Assembly (NCBI GenBank): GCA_003457065.1
Contig: DMJQ01000121.1
Location: 9,715-14,854, forward strand
Reading direction: 5' to 3'
DNA length: 5,140 nt
Source: Clostridiales bacterium
GTDB lineage: Bacteria; Bacillota; Clostridia; Tissierellales; Sedimentibacteraceae
The notes under the pieces are model-generated. The model searched no databases, was not told the DNA's origin, and was given only the letters and a program-made list of their open reading frames with translations. Below are positions 1 through 4,449 of this stretch, piece by piece (positions within the stretch are counted from its first letter, which is position 1; each line of letters starts with the position of its first letter). A program made the translations under genes and the position numbers.

Positions 1-225
1 TTCTATATTATATTGGGATGAAAATAACTTGGGATTCATCAAAACCAGGTCATCTGCATTTTCAATCAGTCCGCTTAAATGGTAGGGCAGTGAACAGTTT
101 GAGAAAGACACGTGGGGACCCTTTTCAAACATTATTATTTCATCTTCCTCGCTGTTCCTTCTGAGTCTTGCTGCCGCAGATGCTCCGCCGGCAACTCCGC
201 CTACTATTAAAATCTTTTTTTTCAT
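1..225 (-). CDS. CoA-disulfide reductase / NADH oxidase-like flavoprotein (N-terminal 75 residues; gene runs off the left edge)
   Basis: The visible 75 codons encode the start of an FAD- and NAD(P)H-dependent pyridine nucleotide-disulfide oxidoreductase. Residues 5-23 carry the FAD-binding Rossmann signature ILIVGGVAGGASAAARLRR. Residues 40-48 read SFSNCSLPY, in which Cys44 matches the single redox-active cysteine of the CoA-disulfide reductase family (SFxNCxLPY) rather than a CxxxxC pair. Known members reduce CoA disulfide, polysulfide or oxygen in the cytoplasm, and many clostridial ones carry a C-terminal rhodanese domain; that part lies outside the window, so subtype and exact substrate cannot be decided. 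The ATG at 225 is well supported by an unusually long purine-rich ribosome binding site (AGGAGGAGG) just upstream. The frame is open to base 1 without a stop. The gene lies downstream of the thi operon terminator, so it is probably a separate transcription unit and not a thiamin gene. Confidence 0.86.
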   Translation of the reverse strand, partial: MKKKILIVGGVAGGASAAARLRRNSEEDEIIMFEKGPHVSFSNCSLPYHLSGLIENADDLVLMNPKLFSSQYNIE

Positions 226-261
226 ACTTTTCCTCCTCCTTTTATTATATTTTCTTTTTGT

Positions 262-351
262 TCACACATATGAGCCATATCCGCCCATAAAATCATCCAT
301 GTCATTTATGTTTACCGTTATGCATTCTTTCTTTTTCAATTATCCTAACAT
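262..351 (-). pseudogene. Broken small reading frame in the leader of the flavoprotein gene
   Basis: On the minus strand an AAGGAG ribosome binding site at ideal spacing precedes an ATG at 351, but the frame is M-L-G followed by TAA (342-340). The same frame then stays open from a TTG at 339 for 25 codons, ending ...DMDDFMGGYGSYV at a TGA (264-262), 36 nt before the flavoprotein start. This could be a small gene interrupted by a nonsense mutation, a three-residue leader peptide, or chance in purine-rich leader DNA. I do not recognise the peptide. Only the signal before the ATG is convincing; the TTG has a weak AGGA at close range. Confidence 0.2.
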
Positions 352-383
352 ATGTCTCTCCTTAAAACCATATATTTAAATAG

Positions 384-423
384 ATTATAACTCCTCTATA
401 ATTTTAAACAGTGACTATGTCAC
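384..423 (-). promoter_or_regulatory. Possible promoter and operator region of the flavoprotein gene
   Basis: Reading the minus strand, a perfect 13-bp palindrome GTGACATAGTCAC (423-411) is followed by a consensus -10 hexamer TATAAT (389-384). No good -35 hexamer lies 16-18 nt upstream of that -10, and the palindrome covers the position where it would be. That arrangement would suit a factor-dependent or repressed promoter. The half site TGTGA resembles CRP/FNR or Rex-type half sites, but the spacing between halves is one base short of their usual pattern, so no regulator is assigned. Confidence 0.3.
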
Positions 424-461
424 AAAAACAGGCTGCAGCAATTTTTCGTTTGCTGCAGCCT
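424..461 (-). terminator. Intrinsic terminator of the thiMED operon
   Basis: Transcribed from the minus strand, AGGCTGCAGCAA (461-450) pairs perfectly with TTGCTGCAGCCT (441-430) around an 8-nt loop, giving a 12-bp GC-rich stem. The transcript then reads GTTTTTGTG, a U tract at 428-424. The hairpin begins about 38 nt after the thiD stop codon. On the plus strand no T tract follows, so the direction is clear. It should insulate the flavoprotein gene from thi transcription. Confidence 0.9.
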
Positions 462-499
462 CAAAGATTTACCGAACCATCATTGATATGTTATTTTTA

Positions 500-1282
500 T
501 TATATTAAGTTCCAGCAATGATTCAAAGGGCCTCTGCCTTTTCCAAGATTCAGGTTTGCCTTTAATGCTCCCGTAATATAATTTTTGGAATTTAATATGC
601 TTGTCTTTATATCATGTCCCTCCGCCAGATTGCAGGCAATTGCCGATGACAGCGTGCAGCCCGTTCCGTGTGTGTTTGGATTATCTATCCTCTCCTGTTC
701 ATACCATGTAAATTCGCCGTTGGCATATAACAGGTCATCGCTACCTGAAGTTAAGTGACCTCCCTTTATAAGTATGTGACCGGAATAGCTTTCCGATATT
801 TTGACAGCTGCCTTTTGCATATCTTCTCTGTTTTTAATTTCAAACCCGCTCAGCACCTGAGCTTCCGGTATATTAGGCGTTATCACCGCTGCCAGAGGCA
901 TCAGTTTATTTATGAGCATTTCGACTGAATCATCCCTGCAGAGCTTTCCTCCGCTGGTAGCTACCATCACAGGGTCAAGAACTATCTTTCCTGCCTTGTA
1001 TTCAACAAGCTTGTCTGCAATGACAGATATTATTTCTTTATTTGAAACCATTCCGATTTTTACGGCATCGGGATAAATATCGGTGAAAACCGAATCCATC
1101 TGCTGTGCCACGAATTCCGGCGATGAATCAAACACGCCGTACACTCCCATGGTATTTTCAGCCACTAATGCTGTTATGACACTCATGCCGTACATTTTAT
1201 GGCTGGTCATAGTTTTTAAATCCGCCTGAATGCCTGCACCTCCGATTGGATCGGAGCCTGCTATCGTCAATACTTTTTTCAT
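500..1282 (-). CDS. thiD: Hydroxymethylpyrimidine / phosphomethylpyrimidine kinase
   Basis: This cytoplasmic ribokinase-fold enzyme phosphorylates HMP to HMP-P and then HMP-PP, the pyrimidine half used by ThiE. The 260-residue length is normal for the family. Visible signatures are IAGSDPIGGAGIQADLKT (7-24), DPVMVATSGGKL (103-114), ITPNIPEA (134-141), KGGH (173-176) and the anion-hole motif NTHGTGCTLSSAIA (203-216) with the conserved Cys209. Glu42 (VAENT) occupies the place of Gln44 of the enterobacterial enzyme, a residue reported to contact HMP. The ATG start is set by AAGGAGG five nt upstream; that site overlaps the thiE stop codon, leaving a 10-nt gap between the two genes, so the pair is almost certainly co-transcribed and probably translationally coupled. 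It is the last gene before the operon terminator. A pyridoxal-kinase-like activity is a less likely alternative because the ThiD motifs are complete. Confidence 0.97.
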   Translation of the reverse strand: MKKVLTIAGSDPIGGAGIQADLKTMTSHKMYGMSVITALVAENTMGVYGVFDSSPEFVAQQMDSVFTDIYPDAVKIGMVSNKEIISVIADKLVEYKAGKIVLDPVMVATSGGKLCRDDSVEMLINKLMPLAAVITPNIPEAQVLSGFEIKNREDMQKAAVKISESYSGHILIKGGHLTSGSDDLLYANGEFTWYEQERIDNPNTHGTGCTLSSAIACNLAEGHDIKTSILNSKNYITGALKANLNLGKGRGPLNHCWNLI

Positions 1283-1292
1283 TATATCCTCC

Positions 1293-1943
1293 TTAAAATG
1301 TCACCGTTTGTTTTGTTAATTTAAAAAGCCGGGATGCCGCATCTTTAATGTCATCCTGCGCAAAAATCGCCGATATAACCGATATTCCCACAATTCCTGT
1401 TCCTGCAAGCTCATGAATGTTGTCTTCGGATATTCCTCCGATTGCAATCACCGGAATGCTTACCGACTCACATATCTTTTTTAATGTTTCAATCGATACC
1501 GTCCTTGCATCAAGTTTTGTGGATGTGTTGAAAATCGAACCTACTCCCAAGTAGTCGACACCGTTTTGTTCCGCCTTTACAGCTTCTTCAACCGTACCTG
1601 CAGACATACCTATTATTTTATCGGAACCGAGCTTTTCTCTGGCTGTTCTGATTTCTTCGTCGCTTTGCCCTATATGTGCTCCGTCGGCCCCGACGGCAGC
1701 CGCTACGTCCACATTATCGTTAATTACAAAAGGGACTCTGTATTTATCCGTAATGGTTTTCACTTCCATGGCAGCCTTTAAAAATTCATCGTAGCTCAGA
1801 TTTTTTTCTCTCAGCTGAATAAAGGTCGCACCACCCAGTATTGCTTCTTCCACCGCCTCCGGAAGTGTTCTTTCCTTTAGCCATGTTCTGTCTGTAATTG
1901 CATAAAGCAGCAGCGATTTATTGTCTAACTTCAATTTTGCCAC
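1293..1943 (-). CDS. thiE: Thiamin-phosphate synthase (thiamin-phosphate pyrophosphorylase)
   Basis: ThiE is a cytoplasmic TIM-barrel enzyme that joins HMP-PP with HET-P to give thiamin monophosphate and pyrophosphate, the convergence step fed here by ThiD and ThiM. The protein (216 residues from the upstream start) has LYAITDR (13-19), QLREK (43-47, pyrophosphate-binding Gln, Arg and Lys), VINDNVDVAAAVGADGAHIGQSD (starting at 73, with Asn75 and metal-binding Asp76 and Asp95), GMSAGT (112-117), TSTK (140-143, matching the thiazole-phosphate-binding TxTK) and IAIGGI (166-171). The usual SAHT is SAGT here. The start is uncertain: the GTG at 1943 sits only two nt from AAGGA, too close for ideal initiation, whereas the in-frame TTG at 1934 has the GGAAGG element 8 nt upstream and would give 213 residues. 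Either start overlaps the end of thiM (26 or 17 nt), which implies translational coupling. thiD follows after 10 nt. Confidence 0.96.
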   Translation of the reverse strand: MAKLKLDNKSLLLYAITDRTWLKERTLPEAVEEAILGGATFIQLREKNLSYDEFLKAAMEVKTITDKYRVPFVINDNVDVAAAVGADGAHIGQSDEEIRTAREKLGSDKIIGMSAGTVEEAVKAEQNGVDYLGVGSIFNTSTKLDARTVSIETLKKICESVSIPVIAIGGISEDNIHELAGTGIVGISVISAIFAQDDIKDAASRLFKLTKQTVTF

Positions 1944-2748
1944 CTTCCTTCAGCATTTCTGCATCGATTTTGCTCATAAAGTCTATCAGATATGTTCTCA
2001 GCGAAGATGTTCCGGCATCATTTTTTTTCATTTTTTCATACGCGAGTTCCCCGCTTAATCCCATGGCACATACGGCTGCTGCAGCCGCTTCGGCAATTGT
2101 CTCTCTGTTGGCACCGCAATAAGCACCGATTATTGAAGTGAGCATACATCCGGTTCCGGTTATTTTACTCATGGACGGATGACCGTTTCTGATCACATAC
2201 GACTTTGTTCCATCAGAAACAATATCCATGGAACCTGTAACTGCCACAACGACAGACAACTTTTGTGACAATGATCTCACATATTGAACAGCTTCATCAA
2301 TATTTTCTTCGGAAATTGAATCCGCCACACTGGCATCAACTCCCCTTATTCCTCCAGCATCAGATCTGCCTACCACTTTAATTTCAGATACGTTTCCCCT
2401 TACAACTGCAAACTTTACTTCATCCAGCAGTCTGAACGCAGTATCTGTCCTCAGTTTTGAAGCTCCCGCTCCCACAGGGTCAAGTATCACCGGTATATTA
2501 AGCTCATTTGCTTTTTTTCCTGCTTTAATCATTGATTCTACAGTTCTTGAATTTAATGTTCCTATGTTTATTACCAGTGCGCTGCATATTGATGTTATTT
2601 CTTCAACTTCCTCAATATCATCGGCCATTATGGGAGAGCCTCCGCAGGCTAATAATATATTCGCACAGTCGTTGACGGTAACATAATTTGTAATGTTATG
2701 CACCAGCGGTGTGCTGTTTTTTACATTTTTAATAATTTCTGAAAACAT
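1918..2748 (-). CDS. thiM: Hydroxyethylthiazole kinase
   Basis: ThiM phosphorylates 4-methyl-5-(2-hydroxyethyl)thiazole (HET) to HET-P, the thiazole half used by ThiE; it is a salvage enzyme and a trimeric ribokinase-like kinase in the cytoplasm. The 276-residue length is typical. Signatures in order are LVHNITNYVTVND (15-27), GGSPIMADD (36-44), DPVGAGAS (90-97), RGNVSEI (117-123), TGSMD (171-175) and ITGTGCMLTS (196-205), in which Cys201 belongs to the conserved anion-hole loop. The C-terminal GTSSLRTYLIDF (246-257) is also family-like. The ATG is supported by AAAGGAG five nt upstream. It is the first gene after the TPP riboswitch, so its transcription should stop when TPP is high. Its end overlaps the thiE start, and the overlap carries the thiE ribosome binding site. 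Confidence 0.97.
   Translation of the reverse strand: MFSEIIKNVKNSTPLVHNITNYVTVNDCANILLACGGSPIMADDIEEVEEITSICSALVINIGTLNSRTVESMIKAGKKANELNIPVILDPVGAGASKLRTDTAFRLLDEVKFAVVRGNVSEIKVVGRSDAGGIRGVDASVADSISEENIDEAVQYVRSLSQKLSVVVAVTGSMDIVSDGTKSYVIRNGHPSMSKITGTGCMLTSIIGAYCGANRETIAEAAAAAVCAMGLSGELAYEKMKKNDAGTSSLRTYLIDFMSKIDAEMLKEGGKIEVRQ
1943..1950 (-). promoter_or_regulatory. Ribosome binding site for thiE, inside the thiM coding sequence
   Basis: AAGGAAGG lies within the last codons of thiM (encoding Lys-Glu-Gly). Its last G is also the first base of the candidate GTG start, so initiation there would leave almost no spacer. The TTG at 1934 has an 8-nt spacer. This site decides between the two thiE starts and favours TTG on spacing and GTG on codon strength. 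Confidence 0.55.
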
Positions 2749-2778
2749 GTTTCTCCTTTCTACACAATAAAATCATAC

Positions 2779-2875
2779 CCGTCAATTCAATAAATTGCCG
2801 GCAGTCCCGGGAGCCTTGCATAACTCAGCGGAATGCCAAATTATTTGCTCACTATCGTTCACATAAAATTGGCAT
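2779..2875 (-). other. Structured leader between the riboswitch terminator and thiM
   Basis: This stretch is transcribed only when the riboswitch terminator is bypassed. In the RNA sense it begins with ATGCCAA (2875-2869), which can pair with TTGGCAT (2839-2833) to close a 29-nt loop. Further on, CCGGCAATT (2801-2793) pairs with AATTGACGG (2787-2779) with one mismatch around a 5-nt loop. Between them lie the palindrome TCCCGGGA and GC-rich sequence unlike the surrounding AT-rich leader. No U tract follows either hairpin, so neither looks like a terminator. It may be a dispersed intergenic element, an RNA-processing site or a translational control element; the sequence does not say which. Confidence 0.4.
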
Positions 2876-2907
2876 AAAAAAAGTACTGCCCGTAAAAGCA
2901 GTACCTC
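2876..2907 (-). terminator. Intrinsic terminator of the TPP riboswitch expression platform
   Basis: In the minus-strand transcript GTACTGC (2904-2898) pairs with GCAGTAC (2889-2883) around the 8-nt loop TTTTACGG, and the stem can be extended by G-U and A-U pairs into the following U run. Seven Us (2882-2876) follow directly. It lies just after the aptamer and about 127 nt before thiM, as expected for transcription control. A possible antiterminator pairs aptamer bases ACCTGAT (2949-2943) with ATC and AGGT in 2912-2903 around a 3-nt bulge; this is tentative. Confidence 0.92.
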
Positions 2908-3007
2908 ATGATCTATTAAATCCCTACGTTGGCATTATCCAAATCAGGTGCGGTCGAAACATACGTTTCCTCTCAGCCTTTACAAGCTCCCGAACTATTC
3001 ATTTAAT
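2908..3007 (-). promoter_or_regulatory. TPP riboswitch aptamer (THI element)
   Basis: The minus strand carries all the hallmark blocks of the thiamin pyrophosphate riboswitch in order: CGGGAGC (2992-2986), GGCTGAGAGG (2978-2969), a GAAAC/GTTTC variable hairpin (2969-2956), ACCTGAT (2949-2943), GGATAATGCCAACGTAGGGA (2940-2921). CUGAGA and GGAUAAUGCC form the pyrimidine-binding and pyrophosphate-binding cores known from the family. ATTAAAT (3007-3001) is fully complementary to ATTTAAT (2921-2915) and could form the closing P1 helix. The aptamer is followed at once by an intrinsic terminator, so binding of TPP should stop transcription of thiM, thiE and thiD. Confidence 0.97.
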
Positions 3008-3009
3008 TC

Positions 3010-3038
3010 AATATATCACCGATTGCCTCCGATGTCAA
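3010..3038 (-). promoter_or_regulatory. Sigma-A-type promoter for the riboswitch-thiMED transcript
   Basis: Minus strand: TTGACA (3038-3033, perfect), a 17-nt spacer, then TATATT (3015-3010, five of six) with an extended TG one nt upstream of the -10. The predicted start of transcription is near 3004-3002, so the RNA begins almost exactly at the aptamer. The promoter lies in the 58-nt gap after the HAD gene and makes thiMED an independent transcription unit. Confidence 0.88.
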
Positions 3039-3058
3039 GCCATACGATAAGCTAACGG

Positions 3059-3700
3059 CTACAAAAGCTCCTTAAAAGATTCGATATACATATCGCTTAT
3101 TTTTTCAATATTTTTTCTCTTATCCTTAAAAATCTCTTCATACACGCCTACCGTGTAAAAACCAGCTTCTTTCGCCGTTATAAGGGCAAAATCAGCATCA
3201 TCGTAAACCGCGATTTCAGACGGATCCGCATTTAACTTGTTTGCAGCCAGATAAAATACATCCGGCTTGCTTTTTCCCACTCCGACTTCATCACAACTGA
3301 CAACAAATGAAAAATATTTCATGATTCCGTTTCGTTCAAAAGCAGCTTCTGCCAGTTTAACCGGTGTTGCGGTGGCAACACACATGATTACATTTTCATC
3401 TTTAAGCTTCTGCAAATATTCTTTTACATATGGCTTCAGTTTTAAAGTGTATTTGTATTTGTCACTGATTAATTTTTTAATTCCTTCAATTATTTCTTCC
3501 GCACTTAAGTCAATTTTAAAAGTTTCCTTGAAATATACCGCAGATTCCATCATTGACATGGAATCGATGATTTCATTTAAATTGTCGGGCGGGATAATGC
3601 CTGATTGCAGCAGATAGTACTTTCCGAGATTATGCCATGAATCTATTGAATCCAGCAAAGTACCGTCCATATCAAAAATCCTGTATTTAAAATATTTCAA
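3059..3700 (-). CDS. HAD-superfamily phosphatase (beta-phosphoglucomutase-like, subfamily I)
   Basis: This is a 213-residue soluble HAD hydrolase, presumably a small-molecule phosphatase in the cytoplasm. Motif I is DMDGTL (10-15: nucleophile Asp10, acid/base Asp12); residues about 16-85 form the alpha-helical C1 cap; motif II is the Thr in VATATP (108-113); motif III is GKSKPD (142-147); motif IV is YDDAD (166-170), with Asp167 and Asp168 as metal ligands. All catalytic residues are present. The TTG start at 3700 follows GGGGAG by 8 nt; an in-frame TAA a few codons upstream and the absence of an ATG leave little choice. It lies between thiW and the riboswitch and has its own strong promoter. 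No substrate can be read from the sequence. Its place suggests a phosphate ester of thiamin salvage, such as TMP, HMP-P or a damaged intermediate, but a general housekeeping phosphatase or a phosphosugar enzyme remains possible. Confidence 0.9.
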   Translation of the reverse strand: MKYFKYRIFDMDGTLLDSIDSWHNLGKYYLLQSGIIPPDNLNEIIDSMSMMESAVYFKETFKIDLSAEEIIEGIKKLISDKYKYTLKLKPYVKEYLQKLKDENVIMCVATATPVKLAEAAFERNGIMKYFSFVVSCDEVGVGKSKPDVFYLAANKLNADPSEIAVYDDADFALITAKEAGFYTVGVYEEIFKDKRKNIEKISDMYIESFKELL

Positions 3701-3744
3701 TGTTCTATCTCCCCGTTTGTTTTATAATGTCATAAACTCCAATA

Positions 3745-3773
3745 ATTATATAATATTACAGGCTAATTATCAA
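3745..3773 (-). promoter_or_regulatory. Sigma-A-type promoter for the HAD phosphatase gene
   Basis: Minus strand: TTGATA (3773-3768, five of six) overlaps the last codons of thiW, followed by a 17-nt spacer and a perfect TATAAT (3750-3745). Transcription would start near 3738, about 38 nt before the TTG start codon, with room for the GGGGAG ribosome binding site and nothing more. No riboswitch lies in this short leader, so expression from here should not respond to TPP through an RNA switch. Confidence 0.8.
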
Positions 3774-4275
3774 GCAGTGACTTTAAGCCTTCAAATGCTT
3801 TTGTTTTTTGCAATGCTTTTAAAAACAGTACAGCAAGCATCGCTCCCATCAGTGATGACGGAACAAACAGAGGCACATACATAAATATCGAACTTTTAGG
3901 TAGGCCGTAAAAAATTCTCATAAATGGATATGAAATAATGGCACTTATTATTCCGGTGCCGATTACCTCACCTATAACAGCCCAGCGCAGCTCTTGAAAT
4001 TTCTCGTACAACATTCCTGATAAAAATGCTCCCACAACAGCTCCTATAACTGCCAATACAGGTCTGCCGTTTAGTACCATCCTCAGCAGTCCTATTATCA
4101 GCGCACACACAAAGCTCCAGACAGGTCCCAGAAATACTGCCGCCACTACATTTATGAAGTGCTGAAAGGGCGCCATTCCCGGAAACCACACAAATGTGTT
4201 GAGCACATAACCCATGCATGCCAGCAGTGCGGTGAAAATTTGTTTCTTTAGATTTATTTCCTTACTTTTTATCAT
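3763..4275 (-). CDS. thiW: ECF transporter S component ThiW, predicted thiazole (HET) importer
   Basis: ThiW is the membrane substrate-binding subunit of an energy-coupling-factor transporter; the family is predicted from riboswitch and operon context to take up the thiazole precursor. The protein has 170 residues, usual for S components, and about six hydrophobic helices (roughly 12-30, 38-55, 56-68, 73-91, 98-118 and 131-154). The family-like stretch APFQHFINVVAAVFLGP (35-51) and the following GLLRM (62-66) and NGRP (69-72) support ThiW over other S components. The small-residue face ALLACMG (16-22) of the first helix could contact the EcfT subunit. The ATG has AAGGAG 5-6 nt upstream. The EcfA1/A2/T energizing module is not in the window and is probably shared and encoded elsewhere. 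cytX lies upstream; ThiM downstream would use the imported HET. The thiW start overlaps the stop of a possible small reading frame by 4 nt. Confidence 0.92.
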   Translation of the reverse strand: MIKSKEINLKKQIFTALLACMGYVLNTFVWFPGMAPFQHFINVVAAVFLGPVWSFVCALIIGLLRMVLNGRPVLAVIGAVVGAFLSGMLYEKFQELRWAVIGEVIGTGIISAIISYPFMRIFYGLPKSSIFMYVPLFVPSSLMGAMLAVLFLKALQKTKAFEGLKSLLDN

Positions 4276-4427
4276 TTTTCTCCTTCTTTCTTTGTATAAA
4301 TTTTTCGGACAGAATTATGAATGATAAACAAGAAAACGGATATGATACCCGTAAAAAAAAAGCATAAAAAGAAGATTACGCCCGCGGTGGTGTACCCCTT
4401 TTTATGCTTTAAGCACAAAACATTCAT
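4272..4427 (-). CDS. Possible 51-residue single-pass membrane peptide between cytX and thiW
   Basis: An ATG at 4427 opens a frame of 51 codons ending at TGA (4274-4272), which overlaps the thiW ATG in the arrangement ATGA typical of coupled genes. The peptide starts MNVLCLKHKK, has one hydrophobic segment of about 22 residues (16-37, including VIFFLCFFFTG) and ends in a basic tail (RKIYTKK, then EGEK), the layout of a small membrane protein. I do not recognise it. Against it: there is no clear Shine-Dalgarno sequence before the ATG, the frame begins just after an in-frame TAA, and the hydrophobic core is partly encoded by the T tract of a terminator-like hairpin, so the hydrophobicity could be a by-product of base composition. 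An uncertain call. Confidence 0.35.
   Translation of the reverse strand: MNVLCLKHKKGYTTAGVIFFLCFFFTGIISVFLFIIHNSVRKIYTKKEGEK
4353..4410 (-). terminator. Terminator or attenuator hairpin between cytX and thiW
   Basis: In the minus-strand transcript AAAGCATAAAAAG (4410-4398) pairs perfectly with CTTTTTATGCTTT (4371-4359), a 13-bp stem, and an inner helix TACACC/GGCGTA with one G-U pair (4394-4389 with 4382-4377) sits in its loop. Nine Us (4361-4353) overlap and follow the stem. It begins 40 nt after the cytX stop. The long AU-rich stem is weaker than the GC-rich thi operon terminator, so partial read-through into thiW is plausible. I see no convincing thiW promoter in the 77 nt between the hairpin and the thiW start, which supports read-through. 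Confidence 0.65.
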
Positions 4428-4449
4428 CTTGTTCTTTTAAATTTAATTA

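Noticed and set aside
1566..2122. Two plus-strand open frames opposite thiE and thiM
   Set aside because: They mirror coding bias of the well-supported minus-strand genes and encode nothing recognisable.
2729..2821. Thirty-codon minus-strand frame from ATG at 2821 running into thiM
   Set aside because: It has no proper ribosome binding site, lies in structured leader RNA and overlaps the thiM start out of frame; best explained by chance.
3039..3062. Terminator for the HAD gene
   Set aside because: AGCC and GGCT flank the gap after the stop codon but give a weak stem with a long loop and no U tract, so read-through into thiMED is possible.
3267..3617. Long open frame on the plus strand opposite the HAD gene
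   Set aside because: It is antisense to a gene with complete catalytic motifs, shows no recognisable domain and has no convincing ribosome binding site.
3968..4219. Alternative minus-strand frame inside thiW rich in Cys and Gly
   Set aside because: It overlaps a clear ThiW membrane protein in another frame, and its composition is typical of an out-of-frame translation.
4276..4352. Promoter for thiW
   Set aside because: A CATAAT hexamer at 4319-4314 is present, but the position 17 nt upstream (TATCCG) is a poor -35, so I do not call a promoter.
4336..4352. Small hairpin ACGGGT/ATCCGT followed by T-rich sequence as a second terminator
   Set aside because: The stem is only six pairs including a G-U, and the T-rich stretch is interrupted; too weak to call beside the stronger hairpin upstream.
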